A stretch of DNA of 64,000 nt from an uncultured Bacteroidales bacterium (GCA_905234645.1 CAJOIS010000004.1:49656-113655), one strand, 5' to 3'; shown: positions 6,900-14,881, numbered from the stretch's first letter. Notes: generated from the sequence alone by a model not told the origin. Translations and numbers: made by a program.

Positions 6900-9005
6900 T
6901 TACCCAATCTGACTCCAATCAAACGTCTGCGCAAACAATTCCTTGTAATGTTCGCGAAGCATTCTATTTTCGGGCTTGATGAGCTTCGGGTCGTCGGCCA
7001 AGAGCTTGATGGCAGCCTCGCGGACTTGAGGTATCAGTGCGCCGTCTTTTTGCAAATCGCCGATGAGCATTTCGATTTGTCCAGATTGCCGCGTGCCGCC
7101 CGTTTCGCCCGGACCGCGCAGTTCAAGGTCGACTTCGGCAATCTCGAAGCCATCATTGGTGCTACACATGGTCTTCATGCGGGTCTTACCATCGGCGGTT
7201 AGTTTGTGGTCGGTGACGAGGATGCAATACGACTGGTCAGCGCCACGACCCACACGACCTCTTAACTGATGCAGCTGCGACAATCCAAAGCGGTTGGCAT
7301 TCTCGATGATCATCACCGTGGCGTTAGGGATGTTGACACCCACCTCGATGACGGTTGTGGCCACCATGATTTGCGCATTCTTATTGATAAAGCGTTGCAT
7401 CTCGAAATCCTTGTCCTCGGCTGTCAACCGACCGTGGCAGACACAAAGCTTGTACTGCGGCTCTGGGAAGTCGTGCAGCAAGGCCTCATAACCCTCCTGA
7501 AGCGCAATCATATCCGTGTTTTCCGACTCCTTGATGCAGGGATAGACCACATAAATTTGCCGTCCGAGCGCAATCTGCTGCTTCATGAACATCATGATGC
7601 GGTAGCGGTCGTCGCTGTAAACATGATAGGTCAGCACGGGCTTTCTCCCAGGCGGCAGCTCATCGATTTTGGAGACATCGAGGTCGCCGTATTGTGTCAT
7701 AGCGAGGGTGCGCGGGATGGGCGTGGCGGTCATCACGAGGGTGTGTGGCGGAATCTCTGTTTTTTCGTAGAATTTCGCCCTTTGCTCCACCCCGAAGCGG
7801 TGCTGTTCGTCAATGATGGCCAAACCCAAGTTCTTGAACACAACTTTGCTCTCAATCAGCGCATGGGTGCCCACCACGATTTGCATGGTGCCGTCGGCAA
7901 GACCTGCATAAATCTTTCTTCGTTCCGCGATTTTGGTGGAACCCGTCAGCAGGGCGAAGTTCACGTCCATGTCTTTCAACTGTTCCTGCAAGGTGGCGAA
8001 ATGCTGTGTGGCCAGGATTTCCGTGGGTGCCATCAGGCAGGCCTGGAAACCGTTGTCCAAGGCCAAAAGCATCACCATCAATGCCACGATGGTCTTGCCG
8101 CTACCCACATCACCTTGCAGCAGGCGGTTCATCTGGTGGCCCGAGCCCAAGTCCTTACGGATTTCCTTAATGACGCGCTTTTGGGCGTTGGTCAATGGGA
8201 AGGGCAAGTGGTCTCTGTAGAAGCCGTTGAAATAGTCACCCACCACATCAAAGACATGGCCTTTGATGGTTTGCTCGCGGTGCATCTTGTTGCGCAGCAT
8301 TTTCAGTTGGAAGAAGAAATGCTCCTCGTATTTCAGTCGGCGTGTGGCCTGCTGGATTTCGATGTTGTTGGAGGGCAGGTGTATCTCGTAATAGGCGTAG
8401 CGGCGCGGTATCAATTGGTTTTCCTCGATGAGCGCCTTGGGCAGTGTCTCGGGAATGTATTCATAGACCTGTTGCAAAATCTGTTTCTGCATTTTGGCGA
8501 TGGCACGCGTGCCGAGACCGTGGTCTTTCATCTTCTCGGTGGTGTTATACACGCCTTGCAATCCCTCACCGATGAGCGGGTCCTTGGGGTCATACTCCTC
8601 GATTTCGGGGTGGACGAAGTTAAAGTTGTGGTTGAACTCGGAGGCCTTACCGAACAAGACATATTTCACGCCTGGCTTAAAGCGGTCCTTGATCCATTTC
8701 AGTCCACGGAACCACACCACCTCGATGCTGCCCGACTCATCACTAAAGAGACCTATGGCACGAGTGGCCCTAGGTGCGCCGATGAGCTTGATATGGGAGA
8801 TGGTGCCGACAAGCTGGTAATACACTGTATCGTCGTTGATGTTGGCCACCTTTTGGATCTGGCTGCGGTCGATGTAACGGAACGGAAACTGGTTGAGCAT
8901 ATCCTGATACGTGAACACGTTCAGTTCCTTCTTCAGGATTTCGGCTTTTTTCGGACCGACTCCCTTCAGGTACGCGATGTTCGTTTGCAGCAGGTTCTGT
9001 TCCAT
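6900..9005 (-). CDS. recG: ATP-dependent DNA helicase RecG
   Basis: RecG remodels stalled replication forks and branch-migrates Holliday junctions. The 701-residue protein has the wedge/OB domain at about 60-150, Walker A GDVGSGKT (298-305), the DEQH box IIDEQHRFG (about 397), TATPIPRTLAMT and the C-terminal QLRGRVGRG motif, all complete. Transcription is probably leaderless from a TATCTTTG element (9010-9017, minus strand) 4 bases upstream of the ATG, facing the TatD promoter. A long open frame on the opposite strand is a codon-bias shadow. Confidence 0.97.
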   Translation of the reverse strand: MEQNLLQTNIAYLKGVGPKKAEILKKELNVFTYQDMLNQFPFRYIDRSQIQKVANINDDTVYYQLVGTISHIKLIGAPRATRAIGLFSDESGSIEVVWFRGLKWIKDRFKPGVKYVLFGKASEFNHNFNFVHPEIEEYDPKDPLIGEGLQGVYNTTEKMKDHGLGTRAIAKMQKQILQQVYEYIPETLPKALIEENQLIPRRYAYYEIHLPSNNIEIQQATRRLKYEEHFFFQLKMLRNKMHREQTIKGHVFDVVGDYFNGFYRDHLPFPLTNAQKRVIKEIRKDLGSGHQMNRLLQGDVGSGKTIVALMVMLLALDNGFQACLMAPTEILATQHFATLQEQLKDMDVNFALLTGSTKIAERRKIYAGLADGTMQIVVGTHALIESKVVFKNLGLAIIDEQHRFGVEQRAKFYEKTEIPPHTLVMTATPIPRTLAMTQYGDLDVSKIDELPPGRKPVLTYHVYSDDRYRIMMFMKQQIALGRQIYVVYPCIKESENTDMIALQEGYEALLHDFPEPQYKLCVCHGRLTAEDKDFEMQRFINKNAQIMVATTVIEVGVNIPNATVMIIENANRFGLSQLHQLRGRVGRGADQSYCILVTDHKLTADGKTRMKTMCSTNDGFEIAEVDLELRGPGETGGTRQSGQIEMLIGDLQKDGALIPQVREAAIKLLADDPKLIKPENRMLREHYKELFAQTFDWSQIG

Positions 9006-9009
9006 GCGA

Positions 9010-9035
9010 CAAAGATAGGAATTTTTCTATTTTTG
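9010..9035. promoter_or_regulatory. divergent leaderless promoter pair (recG / TatD)
   Basis: On the minus strand TATCTTTG (9010-9017) ends 4 bases before the recG ATG. On the plus strand TATTTTTG (9028-9035) ends 5 bases before the TatD ATG at 9041. Both match the Bacteroidetes -7 consensus. With transcription starting about 7 bases downstream, neither mRNA would have a usable 5' leader. Confidence 0.6.
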
Positions 9036-9040
9036 CAGCC

Positions 9041-9811
9041 ATGAACAGCCCTTTCGTCGACATACACACACATACACCAAGGTCTGACTGCAATCTCATT
9101 CAAATCGTCAATTTGAACTTGGGCCAGCCCTGTCCCGAGCAAGGCTTATATAGTTACGGCATTCATCCATGGGCGATGGATAAAGCTAGTTTTCAACTGG
9201 AAGAAGCGTTAGAATTATTGGAAGAAAGACTGCAATTGCAGAATGTCCTTGCCCTCGGTGAAACGGGTTTGGATAGAATGCACAAGGACACTTTCGAGAA
9301 GCAAATTGTCGTTTTCGAGCGACAAATCGAGCTTTCGGAAGTCTTACAAAAGCCGATGATTCTTCATGATGTGAAAAGCCATAATGAAATCCTTGCTTTG
9401 CGAAAAAAACACAAGGCAAAGCAACCTTGGATTCTGCACGGCTTCAACGGAACGGAGCAGGACATCCAACAGTTGACCGGTCAAGGACTGTATCTTTCGG
9501 TTGGGGAAAGCCTATTGTATTCGGAAAGAAAAATTACCAAATCACTGAAAAAAACACCGTTGGACATGCTTTTCTTGGAGACCGATATGACGAAAATCGG
9601 CATTGAAAAAATCTATGAAGCAGCAGCAAAACTGCTGGAAGTGGATTTATCGACTTTGCAAACGAGAATCTTTTCTAATTTTGTGCGAATAATCGAACAC
9701 GCTTCGCGTCATTGCGAGGAGGTACGACGAAGCAATCCAGAGAACCGACTTCATCCCTGGACTGCTTCGTTCCTCGCAGTGACGCAAAGCGACGACAAGA
9801 AACCTATATAA
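9041..9811 (+). CDS. TatD-family metal-dependent hydrolase with repeat-derived C-terminus
   Basis: TatD-type TIM-barrel hydrolase (256 residues) related to deoxyribonucleases. The metal motif is near the N-terminus (FVDIHTHTPR), with GIHPW at about 44, the GETGLDRM Glu, LHDVKSHNEIL and LHGFNG. The late ETDM motif replaces the usual ETDxP. Compared with relatives the protein is extended: the last 35 or so residues (from ASRHCEEVRRSNPE) are encoded by an inserted palindromic repeat at 9702-9792 that removed the native stop. The extension is unlikely to belong to the fold. The gene ends 5 bases before tcdA. Confidence 0.8.
   Translation: MNSPFVDIHTHTPRSDCNLIQIVNLNLGQPCPEQGLYSYGIHPWAMDKASFQLEEALELLEERLQLQNVLALGETGLDRMHKDTFEKQIVVFERQIELSEVLQKPMILHDVKSHNEILALRKKHKAKQPWILHGFNGTEQDIQQLTGQGLYLSVGESLLYSERKITKSLKKTPLDMLFLETDMTKIGIEKIYEAAAKLLEVDLSTLQTRIFSNFVRIIEHASRHCEEVRRSNPENRLHPWTASFLAVTQSDDKKPI
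9702..9792. repeat. REP-like palindromic element inside the TatD gene 3' end
   Basis: Inverted repeat: left arm CGTCATTGCGAGGAGG...GAAGCAATCCAG (9702-9740), right arm CTGGACTGCTTCGTTCC...GTGACGC (9757-9792). The arms are nearly complementary around a 16-base loop. Single arms of the same family lie at 40737-40768 and 41434-41473. The translated element gives the familiar repeat-derived RHCEEVRRSNPE string. Confidence 0.85.
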
Positions 9812-9816
9812 GCCCT

Positions 9817-10536
9817 ATGGAACACTGGCAAGACAGAACCCGCTTATTAATCGGTGAAGAAGGCATCAACACCTTGAAATCCAAGCACGTGCTTGTGGTG
9901 GGTCTGGGTGGCGTGGGCGCCTATGCCGCCGAGCAGCTGGCCCGCGCGGGTATTGGCCGTATGACTATTGTAGATGGCGATGTGGTGAACGTCACCAACC
10001 GCAACCGTCAGCTTTTGGCTTTGGAGAGCACCGTCGGCAGACCGAAGGCCGAGGTGATGGCGGAGCGCCTCCGCGACATCAATCCCGAAATCGAGTTGAC
10101 CGTCCTTCACCAATACCTGAAAGACCAAGCCATCATCGACCTGATGGCGCAGCCCTTTGACTATGTGGTGGATGCCATCGACACGGTGGCGCCCAAGGTA
10201 TTTCTGCTCTATTATGCCAAGACGAACAACCAGCGCATCGTCAGCAGCATGGGTGCGGGTGGCAAGTTCCACCCCGAGAAGATCGAGATTTGTGACATCT
10301 CCAAATCCAACCACTGCCGCTTGGCGTTCTATATTCGCAAACGCCTGCACCGCCTTGGCGTCTTCGACGGCATCAAGGCCGTCTATTCGCCCGAGCCTGT
10401 CGACGCCTCGGCCATCATCACGGACGGCGTTGATGAACAAAACAAAGTCTCCAACGTGGGCACCATCTCCTATCTCCCCGCCGCCTTCGGCATCTTCTGC
10501 GCCTCGGTGGTGATAAATGATTTACTAAACAAATAA
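9817..10536 (+). CDS. tcdA: tRNA threonylcarbamoyladenosine dehydratase
   Basis: ThiF/E1-like enzyme that uses ATP to cyclise t6A37 to ct6A in tRNAs (also called CsdL). The 239-residue protein begins EHWQDRTRLLIGEEGI, has the nucleotide loop VVGLGGVGAYAAEQLARAGIG, the VDGDVVNVTNRNRQ segment, VVDAIDTVAPK and GAGGKFHPEKI, all typical of TcdA. The start at 9817 is chosen because the longer frame from 9712 merely translates the upstream palindromic repeat. It is probably co-transcribed with the TatD gene. Confidence 0.93.
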   Translation: MEHWQDRTRLLIGEEGINTLKSKHVLVVGLGGVGAYAAEQLARAGIGRMTIVDGDVVNVTNRNRQLLALESTVGRPKAEVMAERLRDINPEIELTVLHQYLKDQAIIDLMAQPFDYVVDAIDTVAPKVFLLYYAKTNNQRIVSSMGAGGKFHPEKIEICDISKSNHCRLAFYIRKRLHRLGVFDGIKAVYSPEPVDASAIITDGVDEQNKVSNVGTISYLPAAFGIFCASVVINDLLNK

Positions 10537-10550
10537 ATAGAATAATGATA

Positions 10551-10616
10551 GGACACGAGACTGCGTGACACGAGACACGGGACGGAAAAAGTCCCGCGTC
10601 CCGAAGTCCCGCGTCA
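10551..10616 (+). repeat. GACACGGGAC repeat element, copy 1
   Basis: Element made of short GAGACNCG-like units followed by an inverted repeat: GACACGGGAC (10574-10583) pairs with GTCCCGCGTC (10591-10600) with one mismatch around a GGAAAAA loop. A second copy lies at 12893-12956 between the two ssb genes. It fills the gap between tcdA and the phosphatase gene and may fold in RNA. Confidence 0.75.
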
Positions 10617-10632
10617 ATTAACAACATACAAC

Positions 10633-11091
10633 ATGAAAAAAATCCTCTTCATCTGTCACGGCAACATCTGCCGCAGTCCCATGGCAGAGTTTGTGATGAA
10701 ACGCCTCGTCGCAGAGGCTGGTCTTGCCGAGCAATACGAGATACAATCTGCGGCGACTTCAACGGAAGAATTGGGCAATCCCGTCTACCCGCCGGCGCGG
10801 CGCAAGCTGGCCGAGCACGGCATCGGCTGCGAGGGCAAGACCGCCCGTCAGATGACGCGTGACGACTATCACTATTACAACTACATCATCGCCATGGACC
10901 GCAACAACCTGCGTAACCTGAGACGGATGTTCGGCGAGGATACCGACCACAAAATCAGTCTTTTGATGGACTATACCCATCGACCTGGTGACGTCGCCGA
11001 CCCGTGGTATACGGGCGATTTTGAAGCCACTTGGGTGGATGTGTTGGAGGGGTGTGAGGGGCTGTTGGAATACCTCAAAAAGCAAGCTTAA
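10633..11091 (+). CDS. low-molecular-weight protein-tyrosine phosphatase
   Basis: 152-residue LMW-PTP. The P-loop C-x5-R-S appears as FICHGNICRSPMAE at residues 6-19, and the late catalytic Asp is in DVADPWYTGDFE near residue 119. Such enzymes dephosphorylate protein tyrosines, commonly tyrosine kinases that control exopolysaccharide export, but no such kinase is nearby. The start follows the repeat at 10551. The last 4 bases overlap the convergent hydF gene. Confidence 0.92.
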   Translation: MKKILFICHGNICRSPMAEFVMKRLVAEAGLAEQYEIQSAATSTEELGNPVYPPARRKLAEHGIGCEGKTARQMTRDDYHYYNYIIAMDRNNLRNLRRMFGEDTDHKISLLMDYTHRPGDVADPWYTGDFEATWVDVLEGCEGLLEYLKKQA

Positions 11092-12275
11092 CGGAACGGC
11101 TCCATCACCCGATCGAAAACCCCATTCATATAAGCCAATGCCATCCCGTAGTTGCTAATCGGGATACCTTGATTGACAAACAAATTGGTACGGTTGAAGA
11201 GTTGTTTGCGTGTGCTCATGCAGCCACCACACTGGATGGCCATGGCATATTTCTCGGGGTGTTCGATGGGGGCAAGACCCGCAACGTATTCGAAATGGAT
11301 GTCCTTGCACGTGTATTTCAAGATCATCCGAGGCAGTTTCACTCTTCCGATGTCCTCACAGGTGCTATGATGGGTGCAAGACTCAAGTAACAATACCGTG
11401 TCGTCATCCTTCAATTGTGAGAGGTACGGCGTGCCCTTCACATAGTTGTCGAAATCGCCACGCAGGCGCGCCATGACGATGCTGAAACTGGTGAGCGGGA
11501 TCTCGGGCGGGACGATTTTACTGACATAACCAAACACCTGACTGTCGGTGACAACCAAGGCAGGAGCGGGCATGGTTTCAAGGTATTGCTGCAGGTTGGT
11601 TTCCTTCAGCACCACGCAGATGCACTCATTATCCAACACGTCGCGAATGGCCATCACCTGGGGCAGGATGAGGCGACCTTCGGGCGCCTCGGAGTCGACA
11701 GGGCAGACCAGTACCACCACCTCGTTCGGCTTGATGATGCCGCCCAACAACGACACTTTCTGATAAGCACTCTCAGGAATGGCCTTTTTCAGCATCTCAA
11801 CCATGGGAGTGATGTCGTCGTTTCTTGAAACGCTGAAATCTAAAACCTTAACGTCATATTTCTGCTCAATCACAGCCTTCATGACAGCAAGAAGCGGCTC
11901 CTCGTCGGCCTTATTGTGGACGATAAAAAACGGCACCGCCAATTCTTTCATGCGGCTGACAAGCTGTTTTTCTGTCTCGTCAAATTGGTTGCCCGTGATG
12001 ACCAAAATGGCACAATCAATTTCCTCCAACACTTTCATGGTCTTCTCCACACGCTGCTGTCCCAGCTCCCCCACATCATCAGTGCCGGCCGTGTCGATGA
12101 GCACGCAAGGCCCGACACCGAAAATCTCGATGCTTTTCTTGACGGGGTCGGTGGTGGTGCCCGCGGTGTCGCTCACGATGGCGATATTTTGTCCCGTCAG
12201 GAGATTAATGAGGCTACTTTTGCCACTGTTTCGGCGACCGAAAATGCCGATATGAGGTTTCAAATCCTTTGCCAT
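11088..12275 (-). CDS. hydF: [FeFe]-hydrogenase H-cluster maturation GTPase HydF
   Basis: HydF is the scaffold on which HydE and HydG products assemble the 2Fe subcluster of [FeFe]-hydrogenase. It has a TrmE-like GTPase domain (GRRNSGKS at 13-20, DTAG at 61-64, NKAD at 121-124) and the metal site C300-x-H302 ... CGGC (349-352), exactly 46 residues apart as in the family. All cluster ligands are present, so the protein should be active. HydE and HydG are not in the window. The promoter is probably TATTTTTG on the minus strand at 12301-12308, 25 bases upstream. Indicates anaerobic hydrogen metabolism. Confidence 0.96.
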   Translation of the reverse strand: MAKDLKPHIGIFGRRNSGKSSLINLLTGQNIAIVSDTAGTTTDPVKKSIEIFGVGPCVLIDTAGTDDVGELGQQRVEKTMKVLEEIDCAILVITGNQFDETEKQLVSRMKELAVPFFIVHNKADEEPLLAVMKAVIEQKYDVKVLDFSVSRNDDITPMVEMLKKAIPESAYQKVSLLGGIIKPNEVVVLVCPVDSEAPEGRLILPQVMAIRDVLDNECICVVLKETNLQQYLETMPAPALVVTDSQVFGYVSKIVPPEIPLTSFSIVMARLRGDFDNYVKGTPYLSQLKDDDTVLLLESCTHHSTCEDIGRVKLPRMILKYTCKDIHFEYVAGLAPIEHPEKYAMAIQCGGCMSTRKQLFNRTNLFVNQGIPISNYGMALAYMNGVFDRVMEPFR

Positions 12276-12362
12276 TTCCCGATGATTTCAATTATTTTCG
12301 CAAAAATAGTAAAAAGTTGCTTTCTATTGGCTAAAAATTAACTAATTGATAATTAACAATAT

Positions 12363-12448
12363 ATCCGACAGCAAACGACAACAAACGATTACAGTCGACT
12401 ACAAACGTTTATTCAACGGCTTAGTCTTGACAAGTGTTGTTACTTTGC
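12363..12448 (+). promoter_or_regulatory. decamer-array promoter element, copy 1 (before ssb)
   Basis: Consecutive 10-base units: ATCCGACAGC, AAACGACAAC, AAACGATTAC, AGTCGACTAC, AAACGTTTAT. Most share a CGAC core, and the array continues with TCAACGGCTT. Then TTGA (12427-12430), 12 bases, and CTTTGC (12443-12448) in a TACTTTGC context. The same arrangement with identical spacing occurs at 23337-23422 and 41889-41964. One unit per helical turn suggests cooperative protein binding on one DNA face. No known regulator is recognised. Confidence 0.75.
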
Positions 12449-12537
12449 ATCGTCAAACCGATTGGAACGGTCAACAGCCATCCTCGGAGCGACAAAACAA
12501 ATAAAACTTATTTATTAATTCTTAAACACACACAACT

Positions 12538-12885
12538 ATGAGTACAATGAGAAATTCGGTCATGCTGATTGGCCGCCCGGGTGCAGAACCTGAAACGAGA
12601 ACCTTCAACGACAACCGCATCGTCACGCGCTTCAACCTCGCCGTGAACGACACGCGCCACACCGCCAACAACCAACAAGTGAAAGACACGCAGTGGTTCA
12701 CTGTGGTGGCTTGGGACAAGACCGCCGAACGCGTCGCACAGGTGGTGAAGAAAGGAAAAAGAATCGCCGTCGACGGCGCACTGCGCAACAACGAATGGAC
12801 CGACAAGAACGGCCAACGTCACCTGACAACCGAGATCCACATGAACAACTTCATCCTCCTCGACTGGGGAAAAGAAAACAACTAA
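12538..12885 (+). CDS. ssb: single-stranded DNA-binding protein, short form A
   Basis: OB-fold SSB of 115 residues: MSTMRNSVMLIGRPGAEPE, then FNLAVNDTR, TQWFTVVAWDKTAERVAQVVKKGKRIAVDGALRNNEW. It stops right after the OB fold (FILLDWGKENN) and lacks the glycine-rich linker and acidic DDDIPF-like tip that recruits partner proteins in full-length SSBs of about 150-180 residues. A near-identical N-terminus is found in the gene 110 bases downstream. Expression probably starts at the decamer-array promoter, which leaves a 90-base leader. Confidence 0.92.
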   Translation: MSTMRNSVMLIGRPGAEPETRTFNDNRIVTRFNLAVNDTRHTANNQQVKDTQWFTVVAWDKTAERVAQVVKKGKRIAVDGALRNNEWTDKNGQRHLTTEIHMNNFILLDWGKENN

Positions 12886-12892
12886 AATAGTC

Positions 12893-12956
12893 TGACACGA
12901 GACTGCGAGACGCGAGACACGGGACAAAAAAGTCTCGAGTCCCGTGTCCCGAAGTC
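12893..12956 (+). repeat. GACACGGGAC repeat element, copy 2
   Basis: Relative of 10551-10616. GACACGGGAC (12916-12925) and GTCCCGTGTC (12939-12948) form a perfect 10-base inverted repeat around a loop with AAAAAA. It occupies most of the spacer between the two ssb genes and could act as an RNA hairpin between them. Confidence 0.75.
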
Positions 12957-12995
12957 AAAAACAACACAATTATTAACCACAAAACACACAAAACC

Positions 12996-13334
12996 ATGAG
13001 TACAATGAGAAATTCGGTCATGCTGATTGGCCGCCCGGGTGCAGAACCTGAAGTGAAGAATTTTAACGACAACAAGAAAGCACGTTTCAGCCTTGCCGTT
13101 ACGGAAAGCAAGAAGAACGCCAACGGAGAATGGGTCAACGACACCCAATGGTTCCCCATCGTGGCTTGGGGCCCCGTTGCCGACCGCGTCGAAAAGAACG
13201 TGAAAAAAGGCAAGCGGATTGCCATCGACGGCAGCCTCCGCAACAACGAATGGACCGACGACAAAGGCCAGCGCCATAGCGTCACCGAAGTCTTGGTCAA
13301 GGACTTGTTCCTGATCGACTTTGAAAAAGATTGA
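12996..13334 (+). CDS. ssb: single-stranded DNA-binding protein, short form B
   Basis: 112-residue SSB paralogue of the preceding gene. The first 19 codons (MSTMRNSVMLIGRPGAEPE) are identical even at the DNA level, after which the sequences diverge while keeping the OB-fold pattern (TQWFPIVAWGPVADRVEKNVKKGKRIAIDGSLRNNEW). It also ends without an acidic tail (FLIDFEKD). The strict identity at the 5' end against a diverged remainder suggests partial gene conversion. A strong terminator follows 22 bases after the stop. Confidence 0.92.
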   Translation: MSTMRNSVMLIGRPGAEPEVKNFNDNKKARFSLAVTESKKNANGEWVNDTQWFPIVAWGPVADRVEKNVKKGKRIAIDGSLRNNEWTDDKGQRHSVTEVLVKDLFLIDFEKD

Positions 13335-13355
13335 TTCGAAGTTATTCGTAAACGA

Positions 13356-13383
13356 AAGGGACGGCTTTGCCGTCCTTTTTTTT
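13356..13383 (+). terminator. rho-independent terminator after the ssb pair
   Basis: GGACGGC-TTT-GCCGTCC stem followed by eight T residues. It sits directly at the end of the convergent minus-strand gene. Confidence 0.9.
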
Positions 13384-14122
13384 ATCCTGATACCATAAAC
13401 ACCCTGGCATCTTTCCACTTGGAATGGCGCAGCATCTCGTTGGTGAAATGGGTGCGGCTACCCGCTTGTTCGAGCAGTTCCTTCGCCTTGTCGAACTGTC
13501 GCAACTCACGGTAAATCTCGGGTAATTCAAGGTCGATTTGCTCTTCGGGATGCTTCTCAAGCAACGCCAACAGACGCTGTAAATTGTCCGTAAAATCCTT
13601 ATAGTTCTTGAGGAACAGTTTCTCCCCCTCAAGGATCATCTTGCGATTGCAGTGCCACACACCGAAACTCATAAAGCCATTGAGCAAGTACTTGAGCCTC
13701 ACATGTTGGTGGTTGCGGTGCAAATCGTTATAGGCCCACCAAAGGAAACGGCGCAGATAAATCTCTTTCTTCGGCTCGTAATGACTCTTCTTCAAGAAGG
13801 TTTTGTAGTGGTTGACCAAAGCCATCTTCCCCTTGTTGTCGGAAAAACTAATACCGAAGAAACGCCATGTGTTCCAGGAATAGATTTCAGCATCAGGCTT
13901 GTCGAAGGTAATCAAAGGCTCCACGGGATTCTCAATCCAAAAGGCATGGCCGCACGAGGGGCACATGATCATCTTTTGTGGAGTGGTTATATAGTTGTCG
14001 TTCAATACCTTGCCATCGGAATACAAGATAGCCTGATTCACCATCTCGGCTTTCAGGTGACGACCTTCGAGCCAAGCTTGGCAATGGGGGCATTGGAAAT
14101 AAAACGAATCGTATTTCAGCAT
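13382..14122 (-). CDS. hypothetical protein with paired Cys-x2-Cys zinc-ribbon motifs
   Basis: 246 residues, family not recognised. Two CxxC knuckles near the N-terminus (CPHC at 11-14 and CPSC at about 54-57) would bind a zinc ion. The remainder is helical and tetratricopeptide-like (LPEIYRELRQFDKAKELLEQAGS), ending in ARVFMVSG. A TACTTTTA element precedes it. It may be a substrate-sensing or protein-interaction protein; no catalytic motif is seen. It probably shares regulation with nothing upstream, because rnhA has its own promoter. Confidence 0.65.
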   Translation of the reverse strand: MLKYDSFYFQCPHCQAWLEGRHLKAEMVNQAILYSDGKVLNDNYITTPQKMIMCPSCGHAFWIENPVEPLITFDKPDAEIYSWNTWRFFGISFSDNKGKMALVNHYKTFLKKSHYEPKKEIYLRRFLWWAYNDLHRNHQHVRLKYLLNGFMSFGVWHCNRKMILEGEKLFLKNYKDFTDNLQRLLALLEKHPEEQIDLELPEIYRELRQFDKAKELLEQAGSRTHFTNEMLRHSKWKDARVFMVSG

Positions 14123-14185
14123 TCTTGTATTGAGCTTGACGAACTAATATATCTTGTATTTGGAGCGGTAAAAGTAGACAATTTT

Positions 14186-14827
14186 TCATTTACGACCAAA
14201 ATCAGCGGGGATTTCTCCCCAAATTTCGGTCTTCCACTTCAACACGGGTACCTCTATGGCATTCTCATTGAGCCATTTCTCGGCTCGGGCGATGAATTCG
14301 AAGAGATAGGCGTTCTTTTCGTTGGGCTGCAGCTTGGTCTTGCATTTTTTTTGCTTGATCCATAGCTGGGCGTTGACCGAATCGCTATAAATGGGATAAG
14401 CCACATGCTTCTGCTTCATCCAAGCCAAGGCATGGACAATGGCCAGAAACTCTCCGATGTTGTTAGTCCCATTTTCAAAGACAGGACTTTTGAAGAGATT
14501 CACCGTCGTGGCAGGCTGCGTGCAGAAATCCACGAACACGCCTTGATACTCCATCTTTCCCGGGTTGCCAGCACAAGCGGCATCGACGGCAATGGCAGGG
14601 CTGACGGGCTGCTCTTTGGCTTGCGAAAGATCGACCACAGGAGCCGAATCCTTACCCCAATAGTTGTCGGGGCCTTCCTTGAAAGCCTCTTCGGCACTGG
14701 TGCGGTCGGGAAAGCCCTTGTATTTAGCCCCCTTGACGCCCTCGATCTCTTTCTTGCATGCGTCCCAACGGTCGTAAACTCCTGGAGTACGACCTTGCCA
14801 AACGACATAAAACTTGTTTTTCGACAT
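14186..14827 (-). CDS. rnhA: viroplasmin-type ribonuclease HI
   Basis: Degrades the RNA strand of RNA-DNA hybrids. The N-terminal viroplasmin (caulimovirus-like) hybrid-binding domain is KFYVVWQGRTPGVYDRWDACK ... FPDRTSAEEAF (residues 4-50). The RNase H domain follows with catalytic acids in IAVDAACAGNPG (Asp), NNIGEFLAIVHAL (Glu), IYSDSVNAQLW (Asp) and the final ADFGRK (Asp). The 213-residue length is typical for Bacteroidetes. A minus-strand TACTTTTG at 14833-14840 ends 5 bases before the ATG, so this mRNA should be leaderless. Confidence 0.93.
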   Translation of the reverse strand: MSKNKFYVVWQGRTPGVYDRWDACKKEIEGVKGAKYKGFPDRTSAEEAFKEGPDNYWGKDSAPVVDLSQAKEQPVSPAIAVDAACAGNPGKMEYQGVFVDFCTQPATTVNLFKSPVFENGTNNIGEFLAIVHALAWMKQKHVAYPIYSDSVNAQLWIKQKKCKTKLQPNEKNAYLFEFIARAEKWLNENAIEVPVLKWKTEIWGEIPADFGRK

Positions 14828-14832
14828 AGGCG

Positions 14833-14840
14833 CAAAAGTA
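14833..14840 (-). promoter_or_regulatory. leaderless promoter of rnhA
   Basis: On the minus strand TACTTTTG, then 5 bases, then the ATG at 14827. Matches the recG and TatD arrangement. Confidence 0.55.
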
Positions 14841-14881
14841 GAAATTTTTGGAAGTATAACCGTTTAGAAATGAAAAAAAAC

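Noticed and set aside
7269..9044. A 591-codon open frame antisense to recG
   Set aside because: It mirrors the recG codon pattern, has no start context and encodes a His/Leu/Val-rich low-complexity protein typical of a shadow.
9712..9816. Longer N-terminus for the tcdA protein
   Set aside because: The extra 35 residues only translate the palindromic repeat and are absent from the TcdA family.
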